DNA from: Variovorax saccharolyticus
Lineage (GTDB): Bacteria > Pseudomonadota > Gammaproteobacteria > Burkholderiales > Burkholderiaceae_C
Length of the DNA: 64,000 nucleotides
NCBI RefSeq assembly: GCF_030316765.1
Contig: NZ_JASZYT010000001.1
Location: forward strand, 62,001-126,000
Reading direction: 5' to 3'
Shown here: positions 20,806-29,459 of the stretch, piece by piece
Layout: every line of letters starts with the position of its first letter
Numbering within the stretch: position 1 is the stretch's first letter
Notes under the pieces: model-generated
The model's input: the letters and a program-made list of their open reading frames with translations, nothing else
The model's database searches: none
Told to the model about the DNA's origin: nothing
Program-made: the position numbers and the translations under genes

Positions 20806-23800
20806 ATGAAGAGCATTCCCCACGATTCGAAGGTCCTGCGCGTCGACTACAAGCTGAGCGACAGCCTGTGGGCGGCATCGGGCGCCGTCTTCCTGACCGG
20901 CACGCAGGCCCTGATCCGCGTCCTGCTGATGCAGCGCCAGCGCGACGCCGCGCGCGGCCTCGGCACCCAGGGCTTCATCAGCGGCTACCGCGGCTCGCCG
21001 CTGGGCATGGTCGACCAGGCGATCTGGAAGGCCGGCAAGGGCTTCGAGGAGGCCGGCATCCGCTTCGTGCCGGCCATCAACGAGGAGCTGGCGGCGACGC
21101 AGGTGCTGGGCACCCAGCGCGTGGAGTCCGATCCCGAGCGCACGGTCGAGGGCGTGTTCGCGATGTGGTACGGCAAGGGTCCGGGCGTCGACCGCGCCGG
21201 CGACGCGCTCAAGCACGGCAACGCCTACGGCTCGTCGCCGCACGGCGGCGTGCTGGTGGTGGCGGGCGACGACCACGGCTGCGTCTCGTCGTCGATGCCG
21301 CACCAGAGCGACCACGCCTTCATGGCCTGGAGCATGCCGGTGCTGCAGCCGGCTTCGGTGGCCGAGTACCTCGAGTTCGGACTCTACGGCTACGCGCTGT
21401 CGCGCTACTCGGGCGCCTGGGTCGGCATGGCTGCGCTGTCGGAAGTGGTCGAGAGCGGCAGCACCGTCGACCTCGACCTGATCCACGCCCGCGTCGCGAC
21501 CTGGGCCGATGCCGACACGGTGCGCGCCGCCACCGGCCACCGCGAGCCGGCCGACGGCCTGCACTACCGCTGGCCCGACCTGCCGTCGCTGCGCATCGAG
21601 TCGCGCCTGGCCGACAAGCTCGAGGCAGTGGCTGCCTTCACGCGGGTCAACAGCATCGATCGCCACGTGATCGAGAGCCCGCAGGCCAAGGTCGGCATCG
21701 TGACCTGCGGCAAGGCCCACTACGACCTGATGGAGGTGCTGCGCCGCCTCGAGGTCACGCCCGAAGCGCTGGCGCGAGCCGGCGTGCGGCTCTACAAGGT
21801 GGGCCTGAGCTTCCCGATCGAGCAGACCCGCATCAAGGCCTTCGCGCAAGGGCTGGACGAGATCCTGATCGTCGAGGAGAAGGGCGCGATCGTCGAGACC
21901 CAGCTGCGCGACCTGTTCTACAACGCGCCGCCCGGTGCCCGCCCGGCGCTGGTCGGCAAGCAGGACCGCGACGGCCGGCCGCTGGTGTCGGCGCTCGGCG
22001 AGCTGCGGCCCTCGCGGCTGATCGAGCTCGTGGCGCACTGGCTCGCGGCCCATTTCCCGAACAACAGCGAGCTCGGCGACCACCTGCAGCACGTGCGCGA
22101 CTTCACGCCGCCCGATCTGCTGAGCAATGACGGCGACTCGGTCAAGCGGCTGCCTTACTTCTGCGCCGGCTGTCCGCACAACACCAGCACCAAGGTGCCC
22201 GAAGGCTCGACCGCGCGCGCCGGCATCGGCTGCCACTTCATGGCCAACTGGATGGACCGCAGCACGGCCGGCCTGATCCAGATGGGCGGCGAGGGCGTCG
22301 ACTGGGTCTCGCACTCGATGTTCACGCGCACGCCGCACGTGTTCCAGAACCTCGGCGACGGCACCTACTACCACTCGGGCTATCTCGCGATCCGCCAGGC
22401 GGTGGCGGCCAAGGCCACGCTGACCTACAAGATCCTCTTCAACGACGCGGTGGCCATGACCGGCGGCCAGCCGGTGGACGGCATCATCAGCGTCGATGCG
22501 ATCGCGCGCCAGGTCGAATCCGAAGGCGTGAAGCAGGTGGTGGTGGTCAGCGACGCGATCGAGAAGTACGACGCCATCAAGGGCAAGTTCCCCGCCGGCA
22601 CCGAGTTCCACGACCGCGCCGAGCTCGACGCGGTGCAGCGGCGCCTGCGCGAAGTGCCGGGCGTCACGGTGCTGATCTACGAGCAGACCTGCGCCGCCGA
22701 AAAGCGCCGTCGCCGCAAGAAGGGCGAGCTGGCCGACCCGGACATGCGCCTCTTCATCAACGAGGCGGTGTGCGAGGGCTGCGGCGATTGCGGCGTGCAG
22801 AGCAACTGCGTGGCGGTGCTGCCGCACGAGACCGAATTCGGCCGCAAGCGCAAGATCGACCAGACCAGCTGCAACAAGGACTATTCGTGCGCCAAGGGCT
22901 TCTGCCCGAGCTTCGTCGGCGTCAGCGGCGGCAGGCTGCGCAAGAAGAGCGGCGCGCTGGCGGCCGGCAAGGAGGCCTTCCTGCAGCACGTGGCGGCGCT
23001 GCCGCGGCCGGCGGCCCACGGCTGGACTGCGCCCTACGACCTGCTGGTCACCGGCGTCGGCGGCACCGGCGTGGTCACGGTGGGCGCGGTGATCGCGATG
23101 GCCGCGCACCTCGAAGGCAAGTCGGCCAGCGTGCTCGACTTCATGGGCTTCGCGCAGAAGGGCGGCGCGGTGCTGAGTTTCGTGCGGCTGGCCGACACGC
23201 CCGCGCGCCTGAACCAGGTGCGCATCGACACCCAGCAAGCCGATGCGATCCTGGCCTGCGACGTGGTGGTCGGCGCTTCGCCGGAGGCGCTGCAGACCGT
23301 GCGCCACGGCCGCACCCGCATCCTCGCGAACATGCACGAGATCCCGGTGGCCGAGTCGCTGCGCAACCCCGACGCCGACCTCAAGACCGCGCTGCTGCTC
23401 GAGAAGATGCGCTTCGTCGCCGGCCGCGGCCAGGTCCAGACCTTCGATGCCCAGACCTTGGCCGAGGAGTTTCTCGGCGACACGCTGGCATCGAACATCC
23501 TCGCGGCGGGCTATGCATGGCAATGCGGCCTGATCCCGCTGAGCCTGGAGGCGCTGACCCGCGCGATCGAACTCAACGGCGTCGCGGTGGCTTCGAACCA
23601 GATGGCCTTCTCGCTGGGACGGCTGGCTGCGGGCGATCCGCAGGCGATCGATGCCTTGCGCGGGGCAGCGGCCGTGCTGCCCGAGGACGAGTCGCTGGAC
23701 GCGCTGATCGCACGCGCCATGCGCCACCTCGCGGCGTATCAGAACGCGGCCTGGGCGCAGCGCTTCGAGACCCGCGTGCTGGCGCTGCGCCGGCGCGAGG

Positions 23801-24396
23801 CCTCATTGGCCGGCGGCGATGCGTCGTTGCCCGTGACGCGCAATGCGGCGCAGAGCCTGCTCAAGCTCATGAGCTACAAGGACGAGTACGAAGTGGCCCG
23901 CCTCTACAGCGATGGCAGCTTCCGCGAGAAGCTCGCCGAGCAGTTCGAAGGCGATCTCAAGCTCGAATTCCACATGGCGCCGCCGTTCCTGGCGCGGCCG
24001 AAGAACGGGCAGCCGCCGGTCAAGATCCGCCTCGGCGGCTGGATGCTGCCGGCGATGAAGTGGCTGGCGCGCGGCAAGGCGCTGCGCGGCACGGCCTTCG
24101 ACCTGTTCGGCCACACCGGGGAGCGCCGGCTGGAGCGCGAACTGATCGAGCGATTCGAAGCAAGGCTCGACGAACTGATGGCCGGGCTCGCGCCTGCCAA
24201 CCAGCGCTTCGCGGCACAGATCGCCGCCGTGCCGCTGGCGATCCGCGGCTATGGTCACGTGAAGCTGGCCAACCTGGCGATGGCGCGCGGCCGCGAGGCC
24301 GAACTGCTGCACCGTTTTGCGCCCGAGCGCTATCCGCGGCCGGTGGTGGAGGCGAAGGCGGGGCAGATCCGGGGGATTGCGGTGGTGGCGCAGTGA
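20806..24396 (+). CDS. indolepyruvate ferredoxin oxidoreductase, fused alpha-beta form
   Basis: 1,196-residue 2-oxoacid:ferredoxin oxidoreductase that decarboxylates aryl-2-oxoacids to acyl-CoA with TPP and iron-sulfur clusters. In order: N-terminal pyrimidine-binding (POR-like) domain to about residue 430; TPP domain with YFCAGCPHN (about 452) and GIGCHFMANWMD; a ferredoxin-like stretch, CEGCGDCGVQSNC and CNKDYSCAKGFCPSF (about 655-710); and the gamma-type domain starting GVGGTGVVTVGAVIAMAA (about 750), which in IorAB is a separate subunit. The ATG at 20806 follows the divergent promoter region. Likely role: catabolism of aromatic amino acids via their oxoacids, under the adjacent Lrp-type regulator. 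Confidence 0.94.
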   Translation: MKSIPHDSKVLRVDYKLSDSLWAASGAVFLTGTQALIRVLLMQRQRDAARGLGTQGFISGYRGSPLGMVDQAIWKAGKGFEEAGIRFVPAINEELAATQVLGTQRVESDPERTVEGVFAMWYGKGPGVDRAGDALKHGNAYGSSPHGGVLVVAGDDHGCVSSSMPHQSDHAFMAWSMPVLQPASVAEYLEFGLYGYALSRYSGAWVGMAALSEVVESGSTVDLDLIHARVATWADADTVRAATGHREPADGLHYRWPDLPSLRIESRLADKLEAVAAFTRVNSIDRHVIESPQAKVGIVTCGKAHYDLMEVLRRLEVTPEALARAGVRLYKVGLSFPIEQTRIKAFAQGLDEILIVEEKGAIVETQLRDLFYNAPPGARPALVGKQDRDGRPLVSALGELRPSRLIELVAHWLAAHFPNNSELGDHLQHVRDFTPPDLLSNDGDSVKRLPYFCAGCPHNTSTKVPEGSTARAGIGCHFMANWMDRSTAGLIQMGGEGVDWVSHSMFTRTPHVFQNLGDGTYYHSGYLAIRQAVAAKATLTYKILFNDAVAMTGGQPVDGIISVDAIARQVESEGVKQVVVVSDAIEKYDAIKGKFPAGTEFHDRAELDAVQRRLREVPGVTVLIYEQTCAAEKRRRRKKGELADPDMRLFINEAVCEGCGDCGVQSNCVAVLPHETEFGRKRKIDQTSCNKDYSCAKGFCPSFVGVSGGRLRKKSGALAAGKEAFLQHVAALPRPAAHGWTAPYDLLVTGVGGTGVVTVGAVIAMAAHLEGKSASVLDFMGFAQKGGAVLSFVRLADTPARLNQVRIDTQQADAILACDVVVGASPEALQTVRHGRTRILANMHEIPVAESLRNPDADLKTALLLEKMRFVAGRGQVQTFDAQTLAEEFLGDTLASNILAAGYAWQCGLIPLSLEALTRAIELNGVAVASNQMAFSLGRLAAGDPQAIDALRGAAAVLPEDESLDALIARAMRHLAAYQNAAWAQRFETRVLALRRREASLAGGDASLPVTRNAAQSLLKLMSYKDEYEVARLYSDGSFREKLAEQFEGDLKLEFHMAPPFLARPKNGQPPVKIRLGGWMLPAMKWLARGKALRGTAFDLFGHTGERRLERELIERFEARLDELMAGLAPANQRFAAQIAAVPLAIRGYGHVKLANLAMARGREAELLHRFAPERYPRPVVEAKAGQIRGIAVVAQ

Positions 24397-24479
24397 GTCC
24401 ATTCATCGGCTCGACGTTGCGCGCACGCGACGATCCAGGGAATGAATTGCCCGCCGACGCAGGGCCGGCCAATTAAGAT

Positions 24480-24572
24480 CGAGCCCTAGCGCCTGGCGCA
24501 CCAGGGGTGCGTGGCACGAGGCGGCATCCGGCCGCCGAGCTTTTCGATTGCGAGCCGCAGTGCCGCATCCAT
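24480..24572 (+). ncRNA. candidate structured leader or small RNA upstream of the sensor kinase
   Basis: Lies in the 229-bp gap between the oxidoreductase and kinase genes. Successive stems are visible: CCTGG-CGCA-CCAGG and GGCGGC-ATCCG-GCCGCC. The strong terminator annotated separately follows, and the kinase start codon comes 28 bp after it. That layout suits either an attenuated leader of the kinase mRNA or a short independent transcript. No clear promoter was found (an AATTAAGAT stretch at 24471 is the best candidate). No known riboswitch class was recognised. Confidence 0.3.
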
Positions 24573-24598
24573 GGCCCCTCGCGAGGGGCCTTTTTTTT
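24573..24598 (+). terminator. Rho-independent terminator 28 bp before the kinase gene
   Basis: Perfect 18-bp palindrome GGCCCCTCGCGAGGGGCC followed by eight T. It would end transcripts of the upstream oxidoreductase gene or of a short leader RNA. Confidence 0.9.
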
Positions 24599-24625
24599 GG
24601 CCTGGATGACAAGGGCGTGCAAGCA

Positions 24626-26062
24626 ATGGTGGGTAATTCGTCGTTCGCGGGACTGGGCAACTCGTCCTTTGCCAGCCTCACGCCGGCACCGGCCTCGGCC
24701 GACGAGGCCGAGCCGTGGGTGCGAGGCGAACTGATCCGCAGCCTGATGCGGGCCTCTCGCGGCTCCTACCTGCTGGCGGCGGCCCTGATGCCGGCGATGG
24801 TGGGCCTGAGCTGGGGCCACGTGCCGGCCTGGCAGCTGATCGTGTGGCTCGCCATCGGCATCGCCGCCACCGGTTGCCGGATCTGGGGCGAGCAGCTGTA
24901 TGCCCGGCACTACGCCGACCGCGATTCGGCCGCGCAGCAGTACTTCGTCGAGCGCTACCGCTATCTATGGAGCGCCAGCGGCTTCGCCTGGGGCCTGTCG
25001 ATCCTGATCTTCTTCGAGCGCACGCCGCTGGTGAACCAGTTCATGAGCTGGCTGATCGTCGCCGGCGTGGCGACCTTCCCGCTCAATGGCCTGGCGCTGC
25101 ATCCGCCGCTGCTCAGGCGCTACGTCAATACCCTGTTCTTCACCATGCTGGCGGCGATCGTGCTGCGCATGATCGAGCTCAAGTTCGAGCGGCCGCATTT
25201 CCATTACGGCTTCCTGATGCTGCCGGTGCTGCACTGGTGGCTGCTGCTGCGGGCCGGCCGGCGCATCCACGAGACCGCGCGCAACAGCTTCGAGCTGCTG
25301 TTCCACAACCACATCCTGATCAATTCGCTGACGCAGCAGCGGCAGGCGGCGGTGTCGGCCGTGGCCATGAAGAACCGTTTCCTGGCCAGTGCCGCGCACG
25401 ACATGCGGCAACCCGTGCTGGCGCTGTCGCTCTATGCCGACTGGCTGCGCAACGAGCCCGAGCTGGTGGCCGAGATCGCGCCGAAGATCGTCCGCGCCAC
25501 GCATGCCGTGAACGCCCTGTTCGATTCGCTGTTCGACCTCGCCCGCATCGACTCGGGGCAGGTGCGGCTGCACATCGAGCGGGTCGAGGTGGCCCAGCTG
25601 CTGCACGACCTCGAACTGCAGTACCGTCCGGTGGCCGAGGCCAAGGGCCTGACCTTCCGCATGCACGTGACGCCCGGCACCGTGCTGACCGATCCGATCC
25701 GCGTGCGCCGCATGATCGGCAACCTGCTGGCCAACGCCACCAAGTACACCGCCGAGGGCGGCATCCTGCTGGCGTCGAGGCAGACCCGGGACGGCCTGCG
25801 GGTGGAGGTCTGGGATACCGGCATCGGCATCGCGCGCGAGCACCTGCGCGATGTCTTCCTGGAGTTCTACAAGGTGGCCGACCATGCCGGCACCTCGGAC
25901 GGCTTCGGCCTCGGCCTGGCGATCGTCGCCCGGCTGTCGCACGCGCTCGGCCATCCGGTCAGCGTGCGTTCGCGGCTGGGCCGGGGCAGCGTGTTCCGCG
26001 TCGCCTTGCACGACGCCGACGAAACGCAAGCCCAGACCCGCATCTCGGGCGCTGTGGGCTGA
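24626..26062 (+). CDS. membrane sensor histidine kinase
   Basis: 478-residue kinase. A short Ser/Ala-rich N-terminus, then about six membrane helices (residues roughly 45-225), a short helical linker, and a HisKA domain with phospho-acceptor His in ASAAHDMRQPVLALSLY (about 260). The ATPase domain has RMIGNLLANATKYT, DTGIGI and FGLGLAIV. No PAS or periplasmic sensing domain, so the membrane part probably senses. Start ATG at 24626, after the terminator; longer in-frame starts would run through it. The response-regulator gene ends only 31 bp downstream but on the other strand, an unusual convergent pair. Confidence 0.9.
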   Translation: MVGNSSFAGLGNSSFASLTPAPASADEAEPWVRGELIRSLMRASRGSYLLAAALMPAMVGLSWGHVPAWQLIVWLAIGIAATGCRIWGEQLYARHYADRDSAAQQYFVERYRYLWSASGFAWGLSILIFFERTPLVNQFMSWLIVAGVATFPLNGLALHPPLLRRYVNTLFFTMLAAIVLRMIELKFERPHFHYGFLMLPVLHWWLLLRAGRRIHETARNSFELLFHNHILINSLTQQRQAAVSAVAMKNRFLASAAHDMRQPVLALSLYADWLRNEPELVAEIAPKIVRATHAVNALFDSLFDLARIDSGQVRLHIERVEVAQLLHDLELQYRPVAEAKGLTFRMHVTPGTVLTDPIRVRRMIGNLLANATKYTAEGGILLASRQTRDGLRVEVWDTGIGIAREHLRDVFLEFYKVADHAGTSDGFGLGLAIVARLSHALGHPVSVRSRLGRGSVFRVALHDADETQAQTRISGAVG

Positions 26063-26100
26063 GCCCGTTGGCCGGCGAAGCTCGGCCCGGGGGTCAGCCC
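26056..26100. terminator. symmetrical stem covering both stop codons of the convergent kinase and regulator genes
   Basis: GGGCTGA (26056-26062) pairs with TCAGCCC (26094-26100), and inside it GGCCG (26070-26074) pairs with CGGCC (26083-26087). The outer arms contain the two stop codons. It lacks T-runs, so if it terminates transcription it would be a weak, two-way one. Confidence 0.45.
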
Positions 26101-26690
26101 GACAGAAGTCCGTTGGTGCGGGCGTGGTGCAGCGCCTGGGTGCGGCTCTTCACGCCGAGGCGGCGGAACAGGCGCCACAGGTGCACCTTGACCGTGTGCT
26201 CGCTGATGTCGAGTTCGGTCGCGATGTCGCGGTTGCTCATGCCCTGGTCGAGCATGGCGATCAGCTGGGTCTGGCGCTTCGACAGCTTGCTGTTGGCGGC
26301 TGCCACCGGCTCTTCGGCATCGGTGTCGGCCATCAGCAGGCCGCGCAGCGCGGCCGTGAGTTCGGCCGAGCTGGCCGACTTCTCGATGTAGGTATCGGCG
26401 CCGGCCTCTATGCAGGCTTCTTCCATGTCGGCCGAGGGCGAGGCCGAATAGACCGCGATCGGCACGTCCGGGTAGGCCAGCTTGACCGCCACCACGCCCG
26501 AGACGCCGGTGGTGTCGGGCAGCTTCAGGTCGAGGCAGAACAGGCCCGGAGCGCCGTGCTGCTTGACGGCCGCCGCCAGCTTGTCGAGGCGCTCGAGTTC
26601 GACGATGTTCTCGGCCGGTCGCAGGCGCCGCAGCACCATCACGATGGCGTCGCGCATCAGGGGGTGGTCGTCGATGACATAGATACTCAT
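26094..26690 (-). CDS. LuxR/NarL-type response regulator
   Basis: 198-residue regulator. Receiver domain: acidic pair in YVIDDHPLMRD, phospho-acceptor Asp in FCLDLKLPD (about 53), Ser in AVYSASPSA, Lys in YIEKSAS. C-terminal helix-turn-helix: LSKRQTQLIAMLDQGMSNRDIA and SEHTVKVHLWRLFRRLGVKSRTQA. Predicted partner of the convergent membrane kinase. Followed on its strand by no co-directional gene; upstream lies trpS, whose 3' end is 59 bp away. Confidence 0.92.
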   Translation of the reverse strand: MSIYVIDDHPLMRDAIVMVLRRLRPAENIVELERLDKLAAAVKQHGAPGLFCLDLKLPDTTGVSGVVAVKLAYPDVPIAVYSASPSADMEEACIEAGADTYIEKSASSAELTAALRGLLMADTDAEEPVAAANSKLSKRQTQLIAMLDQGMSNRDIATELDISEHTVKVHLWRLFRRLGVKSRTQALHHARTNGLLSG

Positions 26691-26749
26691 GATTTACTCG
26701 CAGTGTCCGCAGGTCGGGCTTGGCCCATCGCTGCGGGTATTGACCGTGT

Positions 26750-28075
26750 TTAACCCTCGCTTGCCGCTTCGGCCGCAGCAAGCGCCTCCAGTGCGGCCGA
26801 AGCCGCACGCATACCCTCGTCATCCAGCGCCTCGAGCTGCGCCGCGAGCTGCGCCAGGGCCGCCCCGCGCTGCTGTCGCAGCGTTCCGATCGCCCGGCCC
26901 GCTTCCTGCGGCGATGCGAATCCCAGGCTTTGTACCAGTTGGACCCCACTCACGTCGAGCAACTTGAAGTAGAAAAGCCCGTCGCGCTCGCGGTACTGCT
27001 TGAAGCTCGGCCGCGCCACCTTGGCCGCCTTGGGCGCCGCCGCCTTGTCCTGGCTGGCGAGATTGCGCAGGCCGACCGCGTGGCGCAGGTCGGTCATGAA
27101 GGGCCGCGACAGCGCGCGCGCCTTCTCGGCGCCGGCGCGCAGGATCCGCTCGATCTGGGCCGGATCGTTGAGCAGGGCCTCGTAGTGCGCCCGCATCGGC
27201 GCCACTTCGCGGTCGATGCGCTCGAACAGCAGCTGCTTGGCGTCGCCCCAGCCGATGCCGTCGGCGAAGGCCTGGCGCAGGGTCTCGGTCTCCTCGTCGT
27301 CGGCGAAGGCCTGGTAGATCTGGAACAGCGCCGAGCCCTCGGTGTCCTTGGGCTCGCCGGGGGCGCGCGAATCGGTCACGATGCCGTTGATCAGCTTCTG
27401 CAGCTGGGCCCGCGGCGTGAAGAGCGGGATCGTGTTGTCGTAGCTCTTGCTCATCTTGCGGCCGTCCAGGCCCGGCAAGGTCGCCACCGCGTCGTCGATC
27501 TCGGCCTCGGGCAGCGTGAAATGCTCGCCGTACAGGTGATTGAAGTGCTGCGCCATGTCGCGCGCCATCTCGATGTGCTGCACCTGATCGCGGCCCACCG
27601 GCACCTTGTGGGCGTTGAACATCAGGATGTCGGCGCCCATCAGCACCGGGTACATGAAGAGGCCGGCACTGACCTCGGCGTCCGGGTCCTCGCCGCGGGC
27701 GGTGTTCTTGTCGACCTGCGCCTTGTAGGCGTGGGCCCGGTTGAGCAGGCCCTTGCCGGTGACGCAGGTCAGGAACCAGGTCAGCTCGGGGATCTCGGGG
27801 ATGTCGGACTGGCGGTAGAAGGTGACCCGCTCCGGATCCAGCCCGCAGGCCAGCCAGGTGGCGGCGATCTCGAGCGTCGAGCGCTGGATGCGGGCCGGTT
27901 CGTCGACCTTGATCAGCGCGTGGTAGTCGGCCAGGAAATAGAAGCTCTGGACGTCGTCGCGGCGGCTGAAGCGCACCGAGTGGCGCACCGAGCCGACATA
28001 GTTGCCGAGGTGCGGCGTGCCGCTGGTGGTGATGCCGGTCAGGAAGCGGATGGGCGTGTCGGGAAGCAGGGCCAT
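26750..28075 (-). CDS. trpS: tryptophanyl-tRNA synthetase
   Basis: Class I synthetase of 441 residues. The HIGH-like signature is TSGTPHLGNYVGS, the KMSKS loop is LDGRKMSKSYDN, and DQVQHIEMARDMA is the tryptophan-site region. The catalytic body ends near residue 345; the remaining ~95 residues form a C-terminal extension (PSFKQYRERDGLFYFKLLDVSG) that the shorter E. coli-type TrpS lacks but which I believe is common in Comamonadaceae. It ends a run of five same-strand genes (PHP phosphoesterase, DMT permease, YciO, M50 protease, trpS). Confidence 0.97.
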   Translation of the reverse strand: MALLPDTPIRFLTGITTSGTPHLGNYVGSVRHSVRFSRRDDVQSFYFLADYHALIKVDEPARIQRSTLEIAATWLACGLDPERVTFYRQSDIPEIPELTWFLTCVTGKGLLNRAHAYKAQVDKNTARGEDPDAEVSAGLFMYPVLMGADILMFNAHKVPVGRDQVQHIEMARDMAQHFNHLYGEHFTLPEAEIDDAVATLPGLDGRKMSKSYDNTIPLFTPRAQLQKLINGIVTDSRAPGEPKDTEGSALFQIYQAFADDEETETLRQAFADGIGWGDAKQLLFERIDREVAPMRAHYEALLNDPAQIERILRAGAEKARALSRPFMTDLRHAVGLRNLASQDKAAAPKAAKVARPSFKQYRERDGLFYFKLLDVSGVQLVQSLGFASPQEAGRAIGTLRQQRGAALAQLAAQLEALDDEGMRAASAALEALAAAEAASEG

Positions 28076-28082
28076 GGGAGGT

Positions 28083-28754
28083 TCAGCGAATGAGGGCGGT
28101 GAGCGGGCTCAGCAGCAGGGAGATGGCCTGGTAGCCGAAGGCCATCAGCGGGCTCAGCCACCAGGTGCTGACGACACCGGCGATGACCAGGCCCATCACG
28201 ATGAAGAAGCCGTAGGGCTCGATGCGGGCCAGGAATTCCTGGGCGCCGCCGCGCGGCAGCAGGCCGGCCAGCACGCGGCCGCCGTCGAGCGGGGGCAGCG
28301 GGAACAGGTTGAAGGCCCACATCACGAGGTTGACCAGCACGCCGCCCTGGGCCATCTTGATGAAAAAGGTTTCATCGATGCCGGCACCCACCAGGCCGAC
28401 CAGGAACAGCGCCCACACGATGGCCTGGAAGAAATTCGACGCCGGGCCGGCCAGCGCGACCCAGACCATGTCGCGTTTGGGGTGGCGCAGCCGGTTGAAA
28501 TTGACCGGAACCGGCTTGGCGTAGCCGAACAGGAAGGCGCCCGAGGTGGCGAAATAGAGCAGCAGCGGCATCAGGATGGTGCCGATGGGGTCGATGTGCT
28601 TGAGCGGGTTGAGCGTCACGCGGCCCATCACGTAGGCCGTGTTGTCGCCGAAGTACCGTGCCACGTAGCCGTGCGCCGCTTCGTGCACCGTGATCGCGAA
28701 GACCACGGGCAGGGCGTAGATCAGGACGGTTTGAATCAGGTTTTGGATATCCAC
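28083..28754 (-). CDS. site-2 protease family M50 membrane metalloprotease
   Basis: Integral membrane protein of 223 residues with about six hydrophobic helices. The zinc site is HEAAH at about residue 24 in the first helices plus Asp in FPLPPLDGGRV near residue 152. This is the short, PDZ-free, YwhC/Rv-like branch of site-2 proteases, not RseP. Substrate unknown. 7 bp upstream of trpS on the same strand; the same order is frequent in betaproteobacteria. Confidence 0.93.
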   Translation of the reverse strand: MDIQNLIQTVLIYALPVVFAITVHEAAHGYVARYFGDNTAYVMGRVTLNPLKHIDPIGTILMPLLLYFATSGAFLFGYAKPVPVNFNRLRHPKRDMVWVALAGPASNFFQAIVWALFLVGLVGAGIDETFFIKMAQGGVLVNLVMWAFNLFPLPPLDGGRVLAGLLPRGGAQEFLARIEPYGFFIVMGLVIAGVVSTWWLSPLMAFGYQAISLLLSPLTALIR

Positions 28755-28795
28755 CGCCGGATTGTCTCAGACGGTAAGGATGTCCCTTCGGCGAC

Positions 28796-29431
28796 TCACA
28801 GCCCCAGGGCGGCGAGCGGGCCGCGTCCCTGCCGCACCAGCAGCGGTTCGCCGCCCGCGCCCATGGGCGTGAGGTCGACCACGGTGGTCGGCTCCGAGGG
28901 GCAGGCGCCGGCATCGATGACGGCGCCGATCTGCTTCTCGAAGCGCTCGCGGATCTGGGTCGGGTCGTTCATGGCCTCGGTTTCGCCGGGCGGGATCAGC
29001 GTGGTGGCGAGCAGGGGCTCGCCGTGCAGCGTCAGCAGCTCGAGCAGCACCCGGTGGTCGGGCACCCGCAGGCCGATGGTCTTGCGCTGCGGATGGCTGA
29101 CCCGGCGCGGCACTTCCTTGGTCGCTTCGAGCAGGAAGGTGTAGGGGCCGGGGGTGGCGGCCTTCAGCAGCCGGTATTGCTTGTTGTCGACCCGGGCGTA
29201 GTTCGAGAGCTCGCTCAGGTCGCGGCAGATCAGCGTCAGGTGGTGCTTGTCGTCGACCTGGCGGATCCGTCGCAGCTGGTCGACAGCGTCCTTGTCGTCG
29301 AGGTGGCAGGCCAGCGCGTAGCTGGAGTCGGTGGGTACGGCGACGATCTCGCCGCGTGCCAGCAGGGCGACCGCCTGCTTCAGCAGCCGCTGCTGAGGGT
29401 TGTCGGGGTGGACTTCGAAGAACTGGGCCAT
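28796..29431 (-). CDS. YciO/Sua5/YrdC family protein (threonylcarbamoyl-AMP synthase type)
   Basis: 211-residue protein with the YrdC fold: VAVPTDSSYALACHLDDKDAVDQLRRIR, the KHHLTLICRDLSELSNYARV stretch and RKTIGLRVPDHRV. Sua5/TsaC members make threonylcarbamoyl-AMP for the t6A base of ANN-reading tRNAs; the YciO branch is close but its role is less certain. This N-terminus (FFEVHPDNPQQRLLKQAV) and the link to the PHP gene fit YciO. It lies between the M50 protease and DMT permease genes on the same strand. Confidence 0.9.
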   Translation of the reverse strand: MAQFFEVHPDNPQQRLLKQAVALLARGEIVAVPTDSSYALACHLDDKDAVDQLRRIRQVDDKHHLTLICRDLSELSNYARVDNKQYRLLKAATPGPYTFLLEATKEVPRRVSHPQRKTIGLRVPDHRVLLELLTLHGEPLLATTLIPPGETEAMNDPTQIRERFEKQIGAVIDAGACPSEPTTVVDLTPMGAGGEPLLVRQGRGPLAALGL

Positions 29432-29459
29432 GGGGCGATTCTGTCAGGAAGCGCGGGGC

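Noticed and set aside
20686-23727. Very long open frame antisense to the indolepyruvate oxidoreductase (also similar long frames opposite other genes)
   Set aside because: Typical shadow of GC-rich coding DNA: His/Arg/Ala-rich composition, no domain, and a well-supported gene on the other strand.
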